Source: Allopusillimonas ginsengisoli (GTDB lineage: Bacteria; Pseudomonadota; Gammaproteobacteria; Burkholderiales; Burkholderiaceae_B). From it: a DNA stretch of 64,000 bases. The notes beneath the pieces are model-generated. The model saw only the letters and a list, made by a program, of their open reading frames with translations, did not search any database and was not told the origin of the DNA. Positions within the stretch are counted from its first letter, which is position 1. Each line of letters begins with the position of its first letter. This document shows positions 7,958 through 16,274 of the stretch, piece after piece. The stretch spans positions 90,806 to 154,805 of the forward strand of contig NZ_SDQE01000012.1 in NCBI RefSeq assembly GCF_004153455.1. Direction: 5' to 3'. Position numbers and translations under genes: made by a program.

Positions 7958-9109
7958 ATGCTGTTCAGAACCTTAGCTTTATCCGCCGCGTTGTTTGCCG
8001 TCCTTGGCACAGCGCCCGCCAGCGCCCAGGTCAAGGTGGGCGTCGTCACTTCTGCCACGGGGCCCACCGCCCTGATAGGCATTCCGCAGAAGAACACCGT
8101 TGCGCTGCTGCCAAAGAAGATCGGCGATCTTACGGTGGAGTACATTTCTTTGGACGATGCCAGTGATCCGACGCAATCGGTCACGAATTTCAAAAAGCTG
8201 ATTTCAGAAGAAAAAGTCGATGCCTTGATTGGCCCTTCGGGTTCACCCAACGCCATGGGTGTCATCCAGTTTGCGGCGGAATCGGGCACCCCCATGCTGG
8301 CGCCCGTCGGCACAGCGTCGGTTGTGCTGCCCATGACGCCCGACAAGAAGTGGGTATTCAAGACCACGCAGAACGATGACATTATCGCCAAGGCGCTGGT
8401 TGGACACATGGCCAAGCACGGCATCAAAACGGCCGCCTTCATCGGCCTGAACGACGCCTATGGCGAGAACTGGCTCAAGGTTTTAACCGGGCTGGCCAAA
8501 GAGCACAATATCGAGATCGTGGCGGTGGAGCGCTATCAGCGTTCCGACAGCTCAGTGACGGGGCAGGCACTCAAGGTGTTTGCGGCCAATCCTGATGCCG
8601 TGTTGATTGCTGGCACGGGTTCGGCAGCGGTGCTGCCCGAAACAACGCTGGCCAAGCAGGGCTACAAGGGCAAGTATTACCAGACGCACGGCGCGGCCCT
8701 GCCGGCCTTTCTGAAACTGGGCGGCAAGGATGTCGAGGGTACGATTCTTGCGGCAAGCCTGATGCTGGTGCTGCCCGAGATCGACGACTCGAATCCGTCC
8801 AAGAAGGTGGCCGAAGACTATATTGCCCGTTACACCAAGCTGTATGGCGAAAAGCCGGCCACCTTCGGCGCCAACGTGTACGACGCGGGCCTGCTGCTTG
8901 AGCAAGCGATCCCGGAGGCCGCCAAGGCGGCTAAACCAGGCACCAAGGAGTTTCGCAGTGCGCTGCGCGATGCCCTGGAAAAAACGCATGAGCTGGTGGC
9001 GACGCAGGGCGTGTACAACATGTCTGCCGACGACCACAGTGGCTTCGATGATCGCGGGCGTGAGCTGATCACCGTGAAAGACGGCGAATGGCGCTTGATC
9101 AAAGAATAG
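7958..9109 (+). CDS. LivK-type ABC transporter substrate-binding protein
   Basis: A 383-aa periplasmic binding protein of the branched-chain amino-acid/aromatic type, with a signal peptide ending near PASA-QVKVG at residues 22-25. It starts at the ATG at 7958 after ACGGAGA. Many relatives bind aromatic acids, so it probably recognises the operon's substrate or its precursor. No livH, livM, livG or livF partner follows: the next gene is convergent and overlaps its 3' end by 11 nt. It must therefore use membrane components encoded elsewhere. Confidence 0.88.
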   Translation: MLFRTLALSAALFAVLGTAPASAQVKVGVVTSATGPTALIGIPQKNTVALLPKKIGDLTVEYISLDDASDPTQSVTNFKKLISEEKVDALIGPSGSPNAMGVIQFAAESGTPMLAPVGTASVVLPMTPDKKWVFKTTQNDDIIAKALVGHMAKHGIKTAAFIGLNDAYGENWLKVLTGLAKEHNIEIVAVERYQRSDSSVTGQALKVFAANPDAVLIAGTGSAAVLPETTLAKQGYKGKYYQTHGAALPAFLKLGGKDVEGTILAASLMLVLPEIDDSNPSKKVAEDYIARYTKLYGEKPATFGANVYDAGLLLEQAIPEAAKAAKPGTKEFRSALRDALEKTHELVATQGVYNMSADDHSGFDDRGRELITVKDGEWRLIKE

Positions 9110-10061
9110 ACGCTTGCTGCTGACGCCGCCATTCGGTGGGTGAAACCCCGAAGCGGCGGCGGAAAGCATGGCTGAAAGCGGCTGAATCCGAGAAGCCGTG
9201 CTGGTACGCCAGCTCGCTGATCTGGCGGGTGAGCGTTGTGTCTGCCAGCAGGCTGCGGCAGCGCTCCAGGCGCGCGCCCTGGATATAGTCGGCTGGCGTC
9301 TGGCCCTGATTTTCGAACAGCTTGTAGAGGTAGCGGCGCGAAACGCGGAAATGCGCTGCGATGCCCGATACAGACAGTGCCGGATCGTGCAGGTTTTCGT
9401 CGATGTGCTGGCAAATAGACCGGAACTGCGCGTGCCGGACTTCATCCAGTCCCGACATGCTGTTTGCGCCACTTTGCTCGCAGACATTCAGGCCTATCAT
9501 CTGCAAGATGGAATGCGCAATATCGCGCGTGGCGGCGGCCGATAGTCCGGGGTTTTCCGAGAGCGCCAGGCGCAGGGTGTGCATGGCAATGCGCGCGCTG
9601 CCGTGCCGAGCGCTGAAGGCACGCGCCACAGCGCGCTGAAGATAAGGCTCCCACACAGACATTTGCGCAGATGAAATCTGCAGCACGAGGAAATGGGCGT
9701 CCTGATCCACGGCAACTTCATACGGCCTGGCGGTATCGTACAGGCCCCATTCGCCTGGGTTCAGAATGGCCGAACGCCCTTCCTGAACAATGGTGCTGCG
9801 CCCGGACAGCTGCAGCGTCGCCTTGTAGACGCTTTGCTCGGCGCGGCTGGCCAGACTGCGCGTGCGGCATACGCGCTGCGCCGACGTGATCAGCTCGGTG
9901 ACATGCAGGCTGCCCAGCGTGTCGCTGGCAGCCGTGTTCAGGAAAGGCCCGCCTGTGCTGGCACGGACTTCCAGTGGAACAAAATATTCACATACGCCAT
10001 CACGCCATGGACCATGGCTGTTGAAATGGCGAGGTGGCGTGCGCAATAGCATGGGCGTCAT
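9099..10061 (-). CDS. AraC-family transcriptional regulator, FeaR-like
   Basis: A 320-aa regulator with an N-terminal AraC-binding-like sensor domain (about 1-200) and a C-terminal double helix-turn-helix (about 215-315, with VSRRYLYKLFE and the second helix in FSDSAAFSHAFRRRFGVSP). The arrangement matches FeaR, which in E. coli activates the amine oxidase and phenylacetaldehyde dehydrogenase genes for aromatic amines. It lies on the same strand as the aau genes and directly after them, so I assign it to that cluster rather than to the plus-strand dioxygenase operon. The latter cannot be excluded. Its 3' end overlaps the binding-protein gene by 11 nt. Confidence 0.85.
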   Translation of the reverse strand: MTPMLLRTPPRHFNSHGPWRDGVCEYFVPLEVRASTGGPFLNTAASDTLGSLHVTELITSAQRVCRTRSLASRAEQSVYKATLQLSGRSTIVQEGRSAILNPGEWGLYDTARPYEVAVDQDAHFLVLQISSAQMSVWEPYLQRAVARAFSARHGSARIAMHTLRLALSENPGLSAAATRDIAHSILQMIGLNVCEQSGANSMSGLDEVRHAQFRSICQHIDENLHDPALSVSGIAAHFRVSRRYLYKLFENQGQTPADYIQGARLERCRSLLADTTLTRQISELAYQHGFSDSAAFSHAFRRRFGVSPTEWRRQQQASIL

Positions 10062-10212
10062 ACACCTGATGCCTTAAAAAATGCGCTTGCGTGCATACGC
10101 CGGAGAGGCCCGGTGCGCAGGCGCTTGTACAACCTTTATACCTAAATCAAGCTGGGCAGGCCATGAGTAGAAACCTTTAGATGTGTGCAGAGGCGTCGCC
10201 CGTCGCCATGTG

Positions 10213-10235
10213 GTCGCCGGGACCAGCCCCGCGAC
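10213..10235 (-). terminator. GC-rich stem-loop after the aau cluster (terminator or REP-like element)
   Basis: GTCGCCGGG (10213-10221) and CCCCGCGAC (10227-10235) pair with one mismatch around the loop ACCAG. It lies 11 nt past the cytochrome stop. There is no T-tract, so it could equally be an interspersed palindromic repeat or an mRNA-stabilising hairpin. Confidence 0.4.
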
Positions 10236-10245
10236 GGCGATGGCC

Positions 10246-10806
10246 TCACTGCTCTGGGTTGTTGCCAAAGGTATAAGGCGCCAGGGTGTGTCCTTGCTCC
10301 GCCAGTGTACTGGCGAGGGCTTTTCGAACCGTGGTCACATCATCGAAACGGTAAGGTCTGGCCGCACCGATCTCGTTGGCGGTAAACGGTCTGAAATCAG
10401 GCCCGGCCTGTTCAGGGCTATACGTCATGACTGCCCAGTTCAGCACGTTGGCCAATTCCGCATTGCTCAACTGGGATTGTGCTGCGCCTGGTACCCGTAT
10501 CATGTAGTCGCGGCCTGCCGGCAGGCTGGCCAGCAGGCCGATGGAGTTGCGAAAACTGGGCACGCCACGCTGCGCGACGCCGTTGCCGTCGTAGCGATGG
10601 CATCCGGCGCATTGCAGCATATAGTCTTTATAGGCGGCCGTGGAAAGCGTCTGCGCGCTGCCCGATCCGCAGGCAAGGGTGCCCACGATGACAAACGGTG
10701 CGACGGCAATCCGTCGCACTGCCGCCAGGGCGCGCCCCACCGTACCGAATCGTGCCGGTACAGCCCTGCCCGGGTGGGCAAGGCTGCGGCCTTGGCGCGT
10801 AATCAT
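10246..10806 (-). CDS. Monohaem c-type cytochrome of the aau cluster
   Basis: A 186-aa protein with one CXXCH motif (Cys66, Cys69, His70) after a long N-terminus containing a hydrophobic export segment at about 33-51. A small periplasmic monohaem cytochrome follows aauA in the Alcaligenes faecalis cluster as I recall it, and the position here is the same. It could accept electrons from the dehydrogenase directly or through azurin, for which no gene is visible here. The true start may lie further in, because the first 30 residues are unusually long and basic for a signal peptide. Confidence 0.8.
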   Translation of the reverse strand: MITRQGRSLAHPGRAVPARFGTVGRALAAVRRIAVAPFVIVGTLACGSGSAQTLSTAAYKDYMLQCAGCHRYDGNGVAQRGVPSFRNSIGLLASLPAGRDYMIRVPGAAQSQLSNAELANVLNWAVMTYSPEQAGPDFRPFTANEIGAARPYRFDDVTTVRKALASTLAEQGHTLAPYTFGNNPEQ

Positions 10807-10822
10807 TTCAGGATTCTCCCCC

Positions 10823-11341
10823 TTAATTCTTGGCGAGCCCGACCACGATCGAGGTTGTGCAGTGGAAGGTGGTGTTTTCGTTGGCCATGCACCAGTTCAC
10901 ATCGTTATGCAGGAAGAACTCATACCCGGGCCGCTCGCGCGTCTGCGATGAACACAGACAGCGGTTGCATGCTGTCTTGCCGCAGCAGTCGTGATAGCTC
11001 ACGAGATAGTCCTTGCCGTCCTTGGGGTTGTGGCAGGTGCCGACCCAGGAAATCGGTGAGGGTGTCGTCCCTGGCGGACACGTAGTGGGCGTGCCGCCGC
11101 AGCAGGAGCACAAGAAGCCATCCACCGCGCAATAGCGCCAATAGTCGCAGGAACTCAGTTCCTCGTCCGTGGCATCGTCCAGGCCGGGTGATTTGCCGGC
11201 GGCGCGGGCCACGGGCAAGACAGGCATGAGAAAGGCCGATCCGACCAGCGCTTTGCTGATGGAGCACAGTACACTGCGCCGCGATGATTTGTGCGCGATG
11301 TTGCGCGCCATGCTTTCGCCAAATTTATCCAACCAACGCAT
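10823..11341 (-). CDS. aauA: Aromatic amine dehydrogenase, light (TTQ-bearing) subunit
   Basis: Small subunit of the periplasmic quinoprotein that oxidises primary amines to aldehydes and ammonia. Of its 172 residues, Trp99 (in SPISWVGTC) and Trp150 (in NDVNWCMAN) align with the two tryptophans that form tryptophan tryptophylquinone in methylamine dehydrogenase. Asp74 and Asp118 align with its Asp32 and catalytic Asp76. The many cysteines form the usual disulfides. The N-terminus carries a twin-arginine-like signal (SRRSVL near residue 20) and a hydrophobic stretch ending at VARA-AGK. The ATG at 11341 has AAGGAG 7 nt upstream. The start lies inside the end of aauD (17-nt overlap). Confidence 0.95.
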   Translation of the reverse strand: MRWLDKFGESMARNIAHKSSRRSVLCSISKALVGSAFLMPVLPVARAAGKSPGLDDATDEELSSCDYWRYCAVDGFLCSCCGGTPTTCPPGTTPSPISWVGTCHNPKDGKDYLVSYHDCCGKTACNRCLCSSQTRERPGYEFFLHNDVNWCMANENTTFHCTTSIVVGLAKN

Positions 11342-11963
11342 TGACGTTCTCCTTGCGCGAAACTTGAACTTCGTTAAGGCCATTATTGGTCAGGTATTCC
11401 TGGGCGGAAGCCACGCCCAGCTCTTTCGCGGTAAACAGGCTTTCTAGCTGCTCGCGCGAATTGATCAAGCCCTTGGCACGGATAATGCCGTTTTCATCGA
11501 TGAGCACGGCATAGGGCAGCTTGCTGATCTGAAAACCCATACCCAGACTGGTGGAGAGCAGATAGGGAAACTGTTCCAGCCCGGCCTGGCGATAGAACGC
11601 CAGATGCTCGGGCATCTCGCCATCGCTGGCCAGTACGATATCCAGCCATTTCTTTTCGGTCGCGGCCACGGACTTGAGTATGGGCAGCAGCTTCTTGCAG
11701 ACAGGGCATGTCGGCGACAGAAAGAACAGCAACTGGCTGCGCGATCCGGCAAGGCCTATCTTCTGGGGGCGACCCAGCATGTCGGCCAGCTCAAAGGCTG
11801 GCGCGGCCTCGCCCACGGCGGGGCCCTTGTCCATGGTCAGCGCACCCATGGGGGCGACGCGCTCATACAGCACGCCGATCTGGCGCGACAGTGCCAGCAC
11901 CACCAGCACCAGGCTCAGCACGACGAGCCACAGGACAATGTTGGAAATCATCAAGGCATTCAT
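11325..11963 (-). CDS. aauD: Thioredoxin-like maturation protein MauD/AauD
   Basis: A 212-aa membrane-anchored thioredoxin-like protein with one N-terminal transmembrane segment (about 5-26) and a periplasmic domain with Cys86-Pro-Val-Cys89. MauD is needed for folding and disulfide formation of the disulfide-rich light subunit. AAGGAGACGCC precedes the ATG. It lies between aauE and aauA and overlaps aauA, the standard B-E-D-A order. Confidence 0.93.
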   Translation of the reverse strand: MNALMISNIVLWLVVLSLVLVVLALSRQIGVLYERVAPMGALTMDKGPAVGEAAPAFELADMLGRPQKIGLAGSRSQLLFFLSPTCPVCKKLLPILKSVAATEKKWLDIVLASDGEMPEHLAFYRQAGLEQFPYLLSTSLGMGFQISKLPYAVLIDENGIIRAKGLINSREQLESLFTAKELGVASAQEYLTNNGLNEVQVSRKENVNALVG

Positions 11964-11972
11964 GGCGTCTCC

Positions 11973-12509
11973 TTATGTTTTTTGAATTCGTTGGTGTGAA
12001 TCAATCAATTGATTCAGGCAGAAATACAGGCCCAGCACGGCCAGTGTGGTGCCGAAGAAGGTCAGCGCATCCACCCAGCTCAGGCTGCGCGCGGAGGCAT
12101 AGTGCGCGAGCAACGCGGGTACGGCCAGCGCCAGCAACAGGCTGTTGCGCAGCACCAGCCACCAGGACAGCCCGCCGGTTTTCTCCGTGAAGCCGCCGCA
12201 GCCGCAATCGATGTCGCGGCGTCCGCGCAGCAGGTTGGCCACAATGCCGGCGCTGGCCAAGAGCAGCACCGCCATGGCAAGGGCCGCGCCACCGGCGCGT
12301 GTGGTCGGCACTAACAGCATCATGCCGCTGCACAGTTCGGCGGCGATAAACAGCGCTGCAAAAGGCCGTACCCAATTGGCGGGCAACAGGGCATAGCCCG
12401 CTGTGGCATTTTCAAACCGCGCAAAGCTGGCCAGCTTGCCGATCGCGCCCGACAGGAGTATGCCTGCCAGGGCCGCCGAGCCGGCGTAGATCAGGATGGG
12501 ATCTATCAT
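11973..12509 (-). CDS. aauE: Membrane maturation protein MauE/AauE
   Basis: A 178-aa integral membrane protein with four or five hydrophobic segments and the CGCGG motif (in DIDCGCGG) characteristic of MauE. It works with MauD in export and folding of the light subunit. Its ATG overlaps the aauB stop by 4 nt. By fold it belongs to the DoxX-like membrane family. Confidence 0.92.
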   Translation of the reverse strand: MIDPILIYAGSAALAGILLSGAIGKLASFARFENATAGYALLPANWVRPFAALFIAAELCSGMMLLVPTTRAGGAALAMAVLLLASAGIVANLLRGRRDIDCGCGGFTEKTGGLSWWLVLRNSLLLALAVPALLAHYASARSLSWVDALTFFGTTLAVLGLYFCLNQLIDSHQRIQKT

Positions 12510-13696
12510 TGCCCGTCTCCGTTATAGGGCTGCGGTTCAACCTGCAGCGCCGCTTCGCCGGCGCCTTCTATGGTTCGCAGGTACTTGGGCTGGGCGGCGC
12601 TGATGTCGTAGATGTTCACATTGCCGCCGTCCAGTGTCAGCAACCGTGGGCTCGGTCCCTGCGCTACAGACATGGACAGGCCGTCGCGGCCGGGCTCACG
12701 CGCAATCCGTTTATTGGTTTTCAGATCGTACACCCAGATTTCAGCCGCGGGATTCTTGTGAGAGCCTTCCTTGCCATCGGGATGCATGAAGACATACAGG
12801 CGCTGGTTGGCGCGATCAATGTCGATCACGTTATAGCCGCCTGGCACCCAGCCCTGCGCCTTGTCTTCGTCGTTGAGCAATGACCACACAGGCTCAAAAG
12901 TGATCTCTTCGCCGTCCAGGTTAGCGGTGTAGACGTTGCCATAGAACGATACAAAATAGGCTTTGTCCCGAGTAAGTCCGGGGGCGATGAAAATGGGGTC
13001 CTCCTGCACCGGGAACATTGCTTTACTGCGATGCTGGTTTGCCACTTTTCCCTGCTCATCCAGGTCAATGGACAGCAGCGCGCCGTCGCCGCAAATGGTC
13101 ATGAAACTGTGCGGCTTGTTGGGCAGGGGGATGACGCTCCAGCAGCCTGCTGTCGAGGTGATCTCTCCCGCGAACTCGCCTTTGTCGATATTCACGACAG
13201 AGATCGAGGTGGCTGGCGTGGCGTTCTGCAGCACAATGAATTTTCCGTCTGTCGTCTGACGGAAGATCCCGCGATAGTTGAGCGCCTGCGCGCGCTTGGG
13301 CGGAATCGATATCTCCTTTTTGAACGTCAGCGCCTGCGCATCCCATACTTCGACAACATCGGTGCGCTTGCCGCGTGTCACGCGCTCGTGATAGGTGGTC
13401 ATCACATAGATGTCCTTGCCATCGTGCGAGAGCTGCATGTGCCCGTTGTAGCTGGTGGGTATCATGCCCAGAAACTTGCCGGTTGCGCCGTCGAAGATGT
13501 TCAGGCGGCTTTCGGTCAGGTGCTGGAACACGGAGTCCATCACGTAAACGCGCTGTGACGCGTCCGCCGGGAGCGTGTGCCCGCCAGTGAGTTCCTCCAT
13601 GGGTTTTTGCTGGGCTGTCGCCGGCAGCGCCATGGCCAGCAGCGCGATGGCCAGCAGGCCATGCAGTCGGGACCGGGTGAGCGATAAAGTGATCAT
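12506..13696 (-). CDS. aauB: Aromatic amine dehydrogenase, heavy subunit
   Basis: A 396-aa seven-bladed beta-propeller subunit that forms the alpha2beta2 enzyme with AauA. It has a cleavable signal peptide (cleavage near ATA28-QQKP). Blade-like repeats run through the protein, for example [33 protein letters not shown] and [11 protein letters not shown] call it aromatic amine rather than methylamine dehydrogenase from the cluster content (monohaem cytochrome, no mauC or mauF, aryl-type ALDH, FeaR-like regulator). Likely substrates such as tyramine, phenethylamine and tryptamine are inferred from the family. Confidence 0.92.
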   Translation of the reverse strand: MITLSLTRSRLHGLLAIALLAMALPATAQQKPMEELTGGHTLPADASQRVYVMDSVFQHLTESRLNIFDGATGKFLGMIPTSYNGHMQLSHDGKDIYVMTTYHERVTRGKRTDVVEVWDAQALTFKKEISIPPKRAQALNYRGIFRQTTDGKFIVLQNATPATSISVVNIDKGEFAGEITSTAGCWSVIPLPNKPHSFMTICGDGALLSIDLDEQGKVANQHRSKAMFPVQEDPIFIAPGLTRDKAYFVSFYGNVYTANLDGEEITFEPVWSLLNDEDKAQGWVPGGYNVIDIDRANQRLYVFMHPDGKEGSHKNPAAEIWVYDLKTNKRIAREPGRDGLSMSVAQGPSPRLLTLDGGNVNIYDISAAQPKYLRTIEGAGEAALQVEPQPYNGDGQ

Positions 13697-13727
13697 GAAT
13701 CATGTCTCCTGGCTGGTGGATCCGGTT

Positions 13728-14609
13728 TCAGAAGATGTAGGCGTAACGCAATTGCACGCCGCGCATCTTGGGTCCGTTCCTGACATCGAGGTCGTGGATA
13801 TACTGCAATTGAATCTGGTTGGCGTCATTCAGCTGATGGGTGATCTCCGCTGCCAGTTGATGGCTGCGCTGGCTGGATAGCACGGTATCGCCGTTGATCT
13901 TCTCCTTGCCGCCGGTTTCGTATCGATAGCGCATGCCTACGTAGGTGTCGGGCGTGATGTTGGTCGAGGCCAGGAACATCAGCCGCATCGACGGAGATTT
14001 CTTCAATCGCTGGCCATAATAGTTGTTGTTGTCGCCATAGAACTCGAACTCCGCGACACCTTCCAGAAAGGTGGATTCGCCTATTCCCTTCACGAAGGCA
14101 AAATCCTGTATTGTTGTCCATCGATTATTGCCAGGCGACACGTCTGCGTGCGAGCCGTGGTAGCGACCCGTAGGGAACGTAATGAAGGGTTCCCATGCGA
14201 ACCAGGTGCGGGTCTCTTCGTTGTTGTAGAACCAGAACGCAGCGCCGGCCTGGATGTCGCCCATGCCGGTCAGCCTGTCGTGCGGCACGCCTGGTACTTT
14301 GGCGGTGGTGCGAAAGGCAGGAGCGATCAGCTCGTACTGGACGGTGACATTGCCGATCTGGCGAAAAGCCATGGGGCGCAGCACCAATGCCTGAACGTCT
14401 ATACGTGGTCCGCCGTCAATCCGGTGGCCGCGATCATAGAAGCCGTGGCTGCCCAGGGCCGCAAAATAGCTCGCAAAAATATTGGTGCCGGGCGGCGCGG
14501 GTATCCAGTCGCGCGCGCTTGGATCACCGGCCTGGGCCTGCCCTGCCAGGCCCAGACAGGCAGCCAGTGCCAACAGGGCGGTGCAGAGCGCTCCAGTGCT
14601 TTTTTTCAT
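13728..14609 (-). CDS. Outer-membrane beta-barrel of the phenol-degradation MetA type
   Basis: A 293-aa protein with a signal peptide (cleavage after AGQAQA, residue 27), alternating hydrophobic strands and a C-terminal aromatic residue (AYIF), as expected for an outer-membrane barrel. The sequence resembles the Phenol_MetA_deg family often found with aromatic catabolic genes. It lies 31 nt upstream of aauB, where orf-1 sits in the Alcaligenes faecalis cluster. A role in letting the aromatic amine into the periplasm is inferred. Confidence 0.75.
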   Translation of the reverse strand: MKKSTGALCTALLALAACLGLAGQAQAGDPSARDWIPAPPGTNIFASYFAALGSHGFYDRGHRIDGGPRIDVQALVLRPMAFRQIGNVTVQYELIAPAFRTTAKVPGVPHDRLTGMGDIQAGAAFWFYNNEETRTWFAWEPFITFPTGRYHGSHADVSPGNNRWTTIQDFAFVKGIGESTFLEGVAEFEFYGDNNNYYGQRLKKSPSMRLMFLASTNITPDTYVGMRYRYETGGKEKINGDTVLSSQRSHQLAAEITHQLNDANQIQLQYIHDLDVRNGPKMRGVQLRYAYIF

Positions 14610-14659
14610 ACAGTCTCCTCATTATTTTGTTGTTGTCGACGCGTCATGCGCGCAGCCGA

Positions 14660-16162
14660 TCAGTGTGCGGCGGGGTAAGCCATGCAGACGGATTTTTTCT
14701 CCAGATACATATCAATTGCGGCGTGGCCGTGTTCGCGTCCGATGCCGGATTGCTTGTAGCCGCCGAAGGGCATGTGAGGGTCGAGCATGTTGTGCGTATT
14801 GACCCAGACAGTGCCCGCCCGGATGCGTGGCACAAGCCGGTTGACGCGTGTCAGGTCGTTGCTCCAGATGCTGGCGCCCAACCCGAACTGGGTGTCGTTG
14901 GCGCATGCAATCGCATCCTCTTCCGTATCAAAGGCGCCGGCGACCACGACGGGGCCAAAAATCTCTTCGCGGCTGATGCGGGCGCCCGCGGGCGCATGGG
15001 CGAACACGGTAGGCCGTACAAAATAGCCCTCGCCTTCGTCCGCCGCGCCGCCTGCCAGCATGCGCGCGCCTTCTTGCTTGCCAATGGCGATATAGTCCAG
15101 CACCCGTTTTTGATGGCGGGCCGAAATCATCGGGCCTATTTGCGTGTCCGGATCCAGCCCGGAGCCCAGCTTCATGCCCGACGCGATGTCTGCGAGTCCT
15201 GCGACCACGCGATCGTAGATGCCTTTCTGAACAAACAGCCGCGAACCGGCCGTGCAGACCTGGCCCTGGTTGAAGAAGATGGCGCCGGCCGCGCCTTGTA
15301 TGGCCAGATCGATATCGCAATCGTCCAGGATGATGACGGGGGACTTCCCGCCCAGCTCCAGCGACACGCGTTTCATGTCGTCCACGGCCTGGCGGCCAAT
15401 CAGCTTGCCGACTTCCGTCGATCCGGTGAAAGCGATCTTGTCGACATCAGGATGGGCGACCAACGCCGCGCCGGTTACCTCGCCCCGCCCAGTAATGACG
15501 TTGACGACCCCAGGCGGAAAACCGGCCTCAAGCGCCAGCTCAGCCAGGCGAATGGCCGTCAGCGGTGTTTCCTCCGCAGGTTTGAGCACGACGGTGCAGC
15601 CAGTGGCGACAGCAGGCGCAATTTTCCATATAGCCATAAGCAGCGGAAAATTCCACGGCACGATGGCTGCCACGACGCCTACGGGCTCCGGGCGGGTATA
15701 GGCGTGATAGTTCACGCCCGGCGGAAAAGGAATGGACACATTCAAGGTTTCGCCGGAAATCTTGGTGGCCCATCCCGCCATATAGCGCAACCATTGGGCG
15801 CCGGCGCCAACTTCCAGGCCTTGCGATAAGGCCAATAGTTTGCCGTTGTTCAATGTCTCGAGCCGTGCCAGCTCATCGCCATGCTGTTCGACCAGATCCG
15901 CCAGCCGGAGCAGCAGCCTTTCTCTGGCGACGGGGAGCATATCGCGCCACGCCGGGGCTTCAAAAGCATGCCGTGCAGCCTTGACTGCTTCGTTTACCTG
16001 CCGAGGGCCGGCCTCCAGCTGATGCGCAATCACCACGCCGCGAGCGGGGTCATAAACGGGAATGGCGTCCCCGTCTCCTTCGGTCCAGGGCTTGCCGCCG
16101 ATAATCATGTGTTCTCGTATGGCGGCCAGCTCCGGGCGGTCGTGATCCAATGCAACTGACAT
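14660..16162 (-). CDS. Aldehyde dehydrogenase, probably phenylacetaldehyde dehydrogenase
   Basis: A 500-aa NAD-dependent ALDH with nucleophile Cys303 (FNQGQVCTAGS), general base Glu269 (LELGGK) and PWNFPL. It is nearest the FeaB/StyD-like phenylacetaldehyde dehydrogenases. It would oxidise the aldehyde produced by the amine dehydrogenase to the arylacetic acid. The ATG is preceded by GGAGGAGCGG. It is first in the minus-strand series ALDH, OMP, aauBEDA, cytochrome. The 100-nt region upstream of it, up to the cls gene, probably holds the promoter. Confidence 0.85.
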   Translation of the reverse strand: MSVALDHDRPELAAIREHMIIGGKPWTEGDGDAIPVYDPARGVVIAHQLEAGPRQVNEAVKAARHAFEAPAWRDMLPVARERLLLRLADLVEQHGDELARLETLNNGKLLALSQGLEVGAGAQWLRYMAGWATKISGETLNVSIPFPPGVNYHAYTRPEPVGVVAAIVPWNFPLLMAIWKIAPAVATGCTVVLKPAEETPLTAIRLAELALEAGFPPGVVNVITGRGEVTGAALVAHPDVDKIAFTGSTEVGKLIGRQAVDDMKRVSLELGGKSPVIILDDCDIDLAIQGAAGAIFFNQGQVCTAGSRLFVQKGIYDRVVAGLADIASGMKLGSGLDPDTQIGPMISARHQKRVLDYIAIGKQEGARMLAGGAADEGEGYFVRPTVFAHAPAGARISREEIFGPVVVAGAFDTEEDAIACANDTQFGLGASIWSNDLTRVNRLVPRIRAGTVWVNTHNMLDPHMPFGGYKQSGIGREHGHAAIDMYLEKKSVCMAYPAAH

Positions 16163-16274
16163 GTGTCCGCTCCTCCCGATAGTAATGGAAGCAGCATAGC
16201 AACGGGGTGCGGCCGGGTATTGTTGTGTTGTGCACTACGGCATGTCTGTTTGCGCACGGCAAGCGCGCAGACGT

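Noticed and set aside
14387..15829. 480-codon plus-strand frame across the ALDH gene at 14660-16162
   Set aside because: Antisense shadow of a well-conserved ALDH; no motif.
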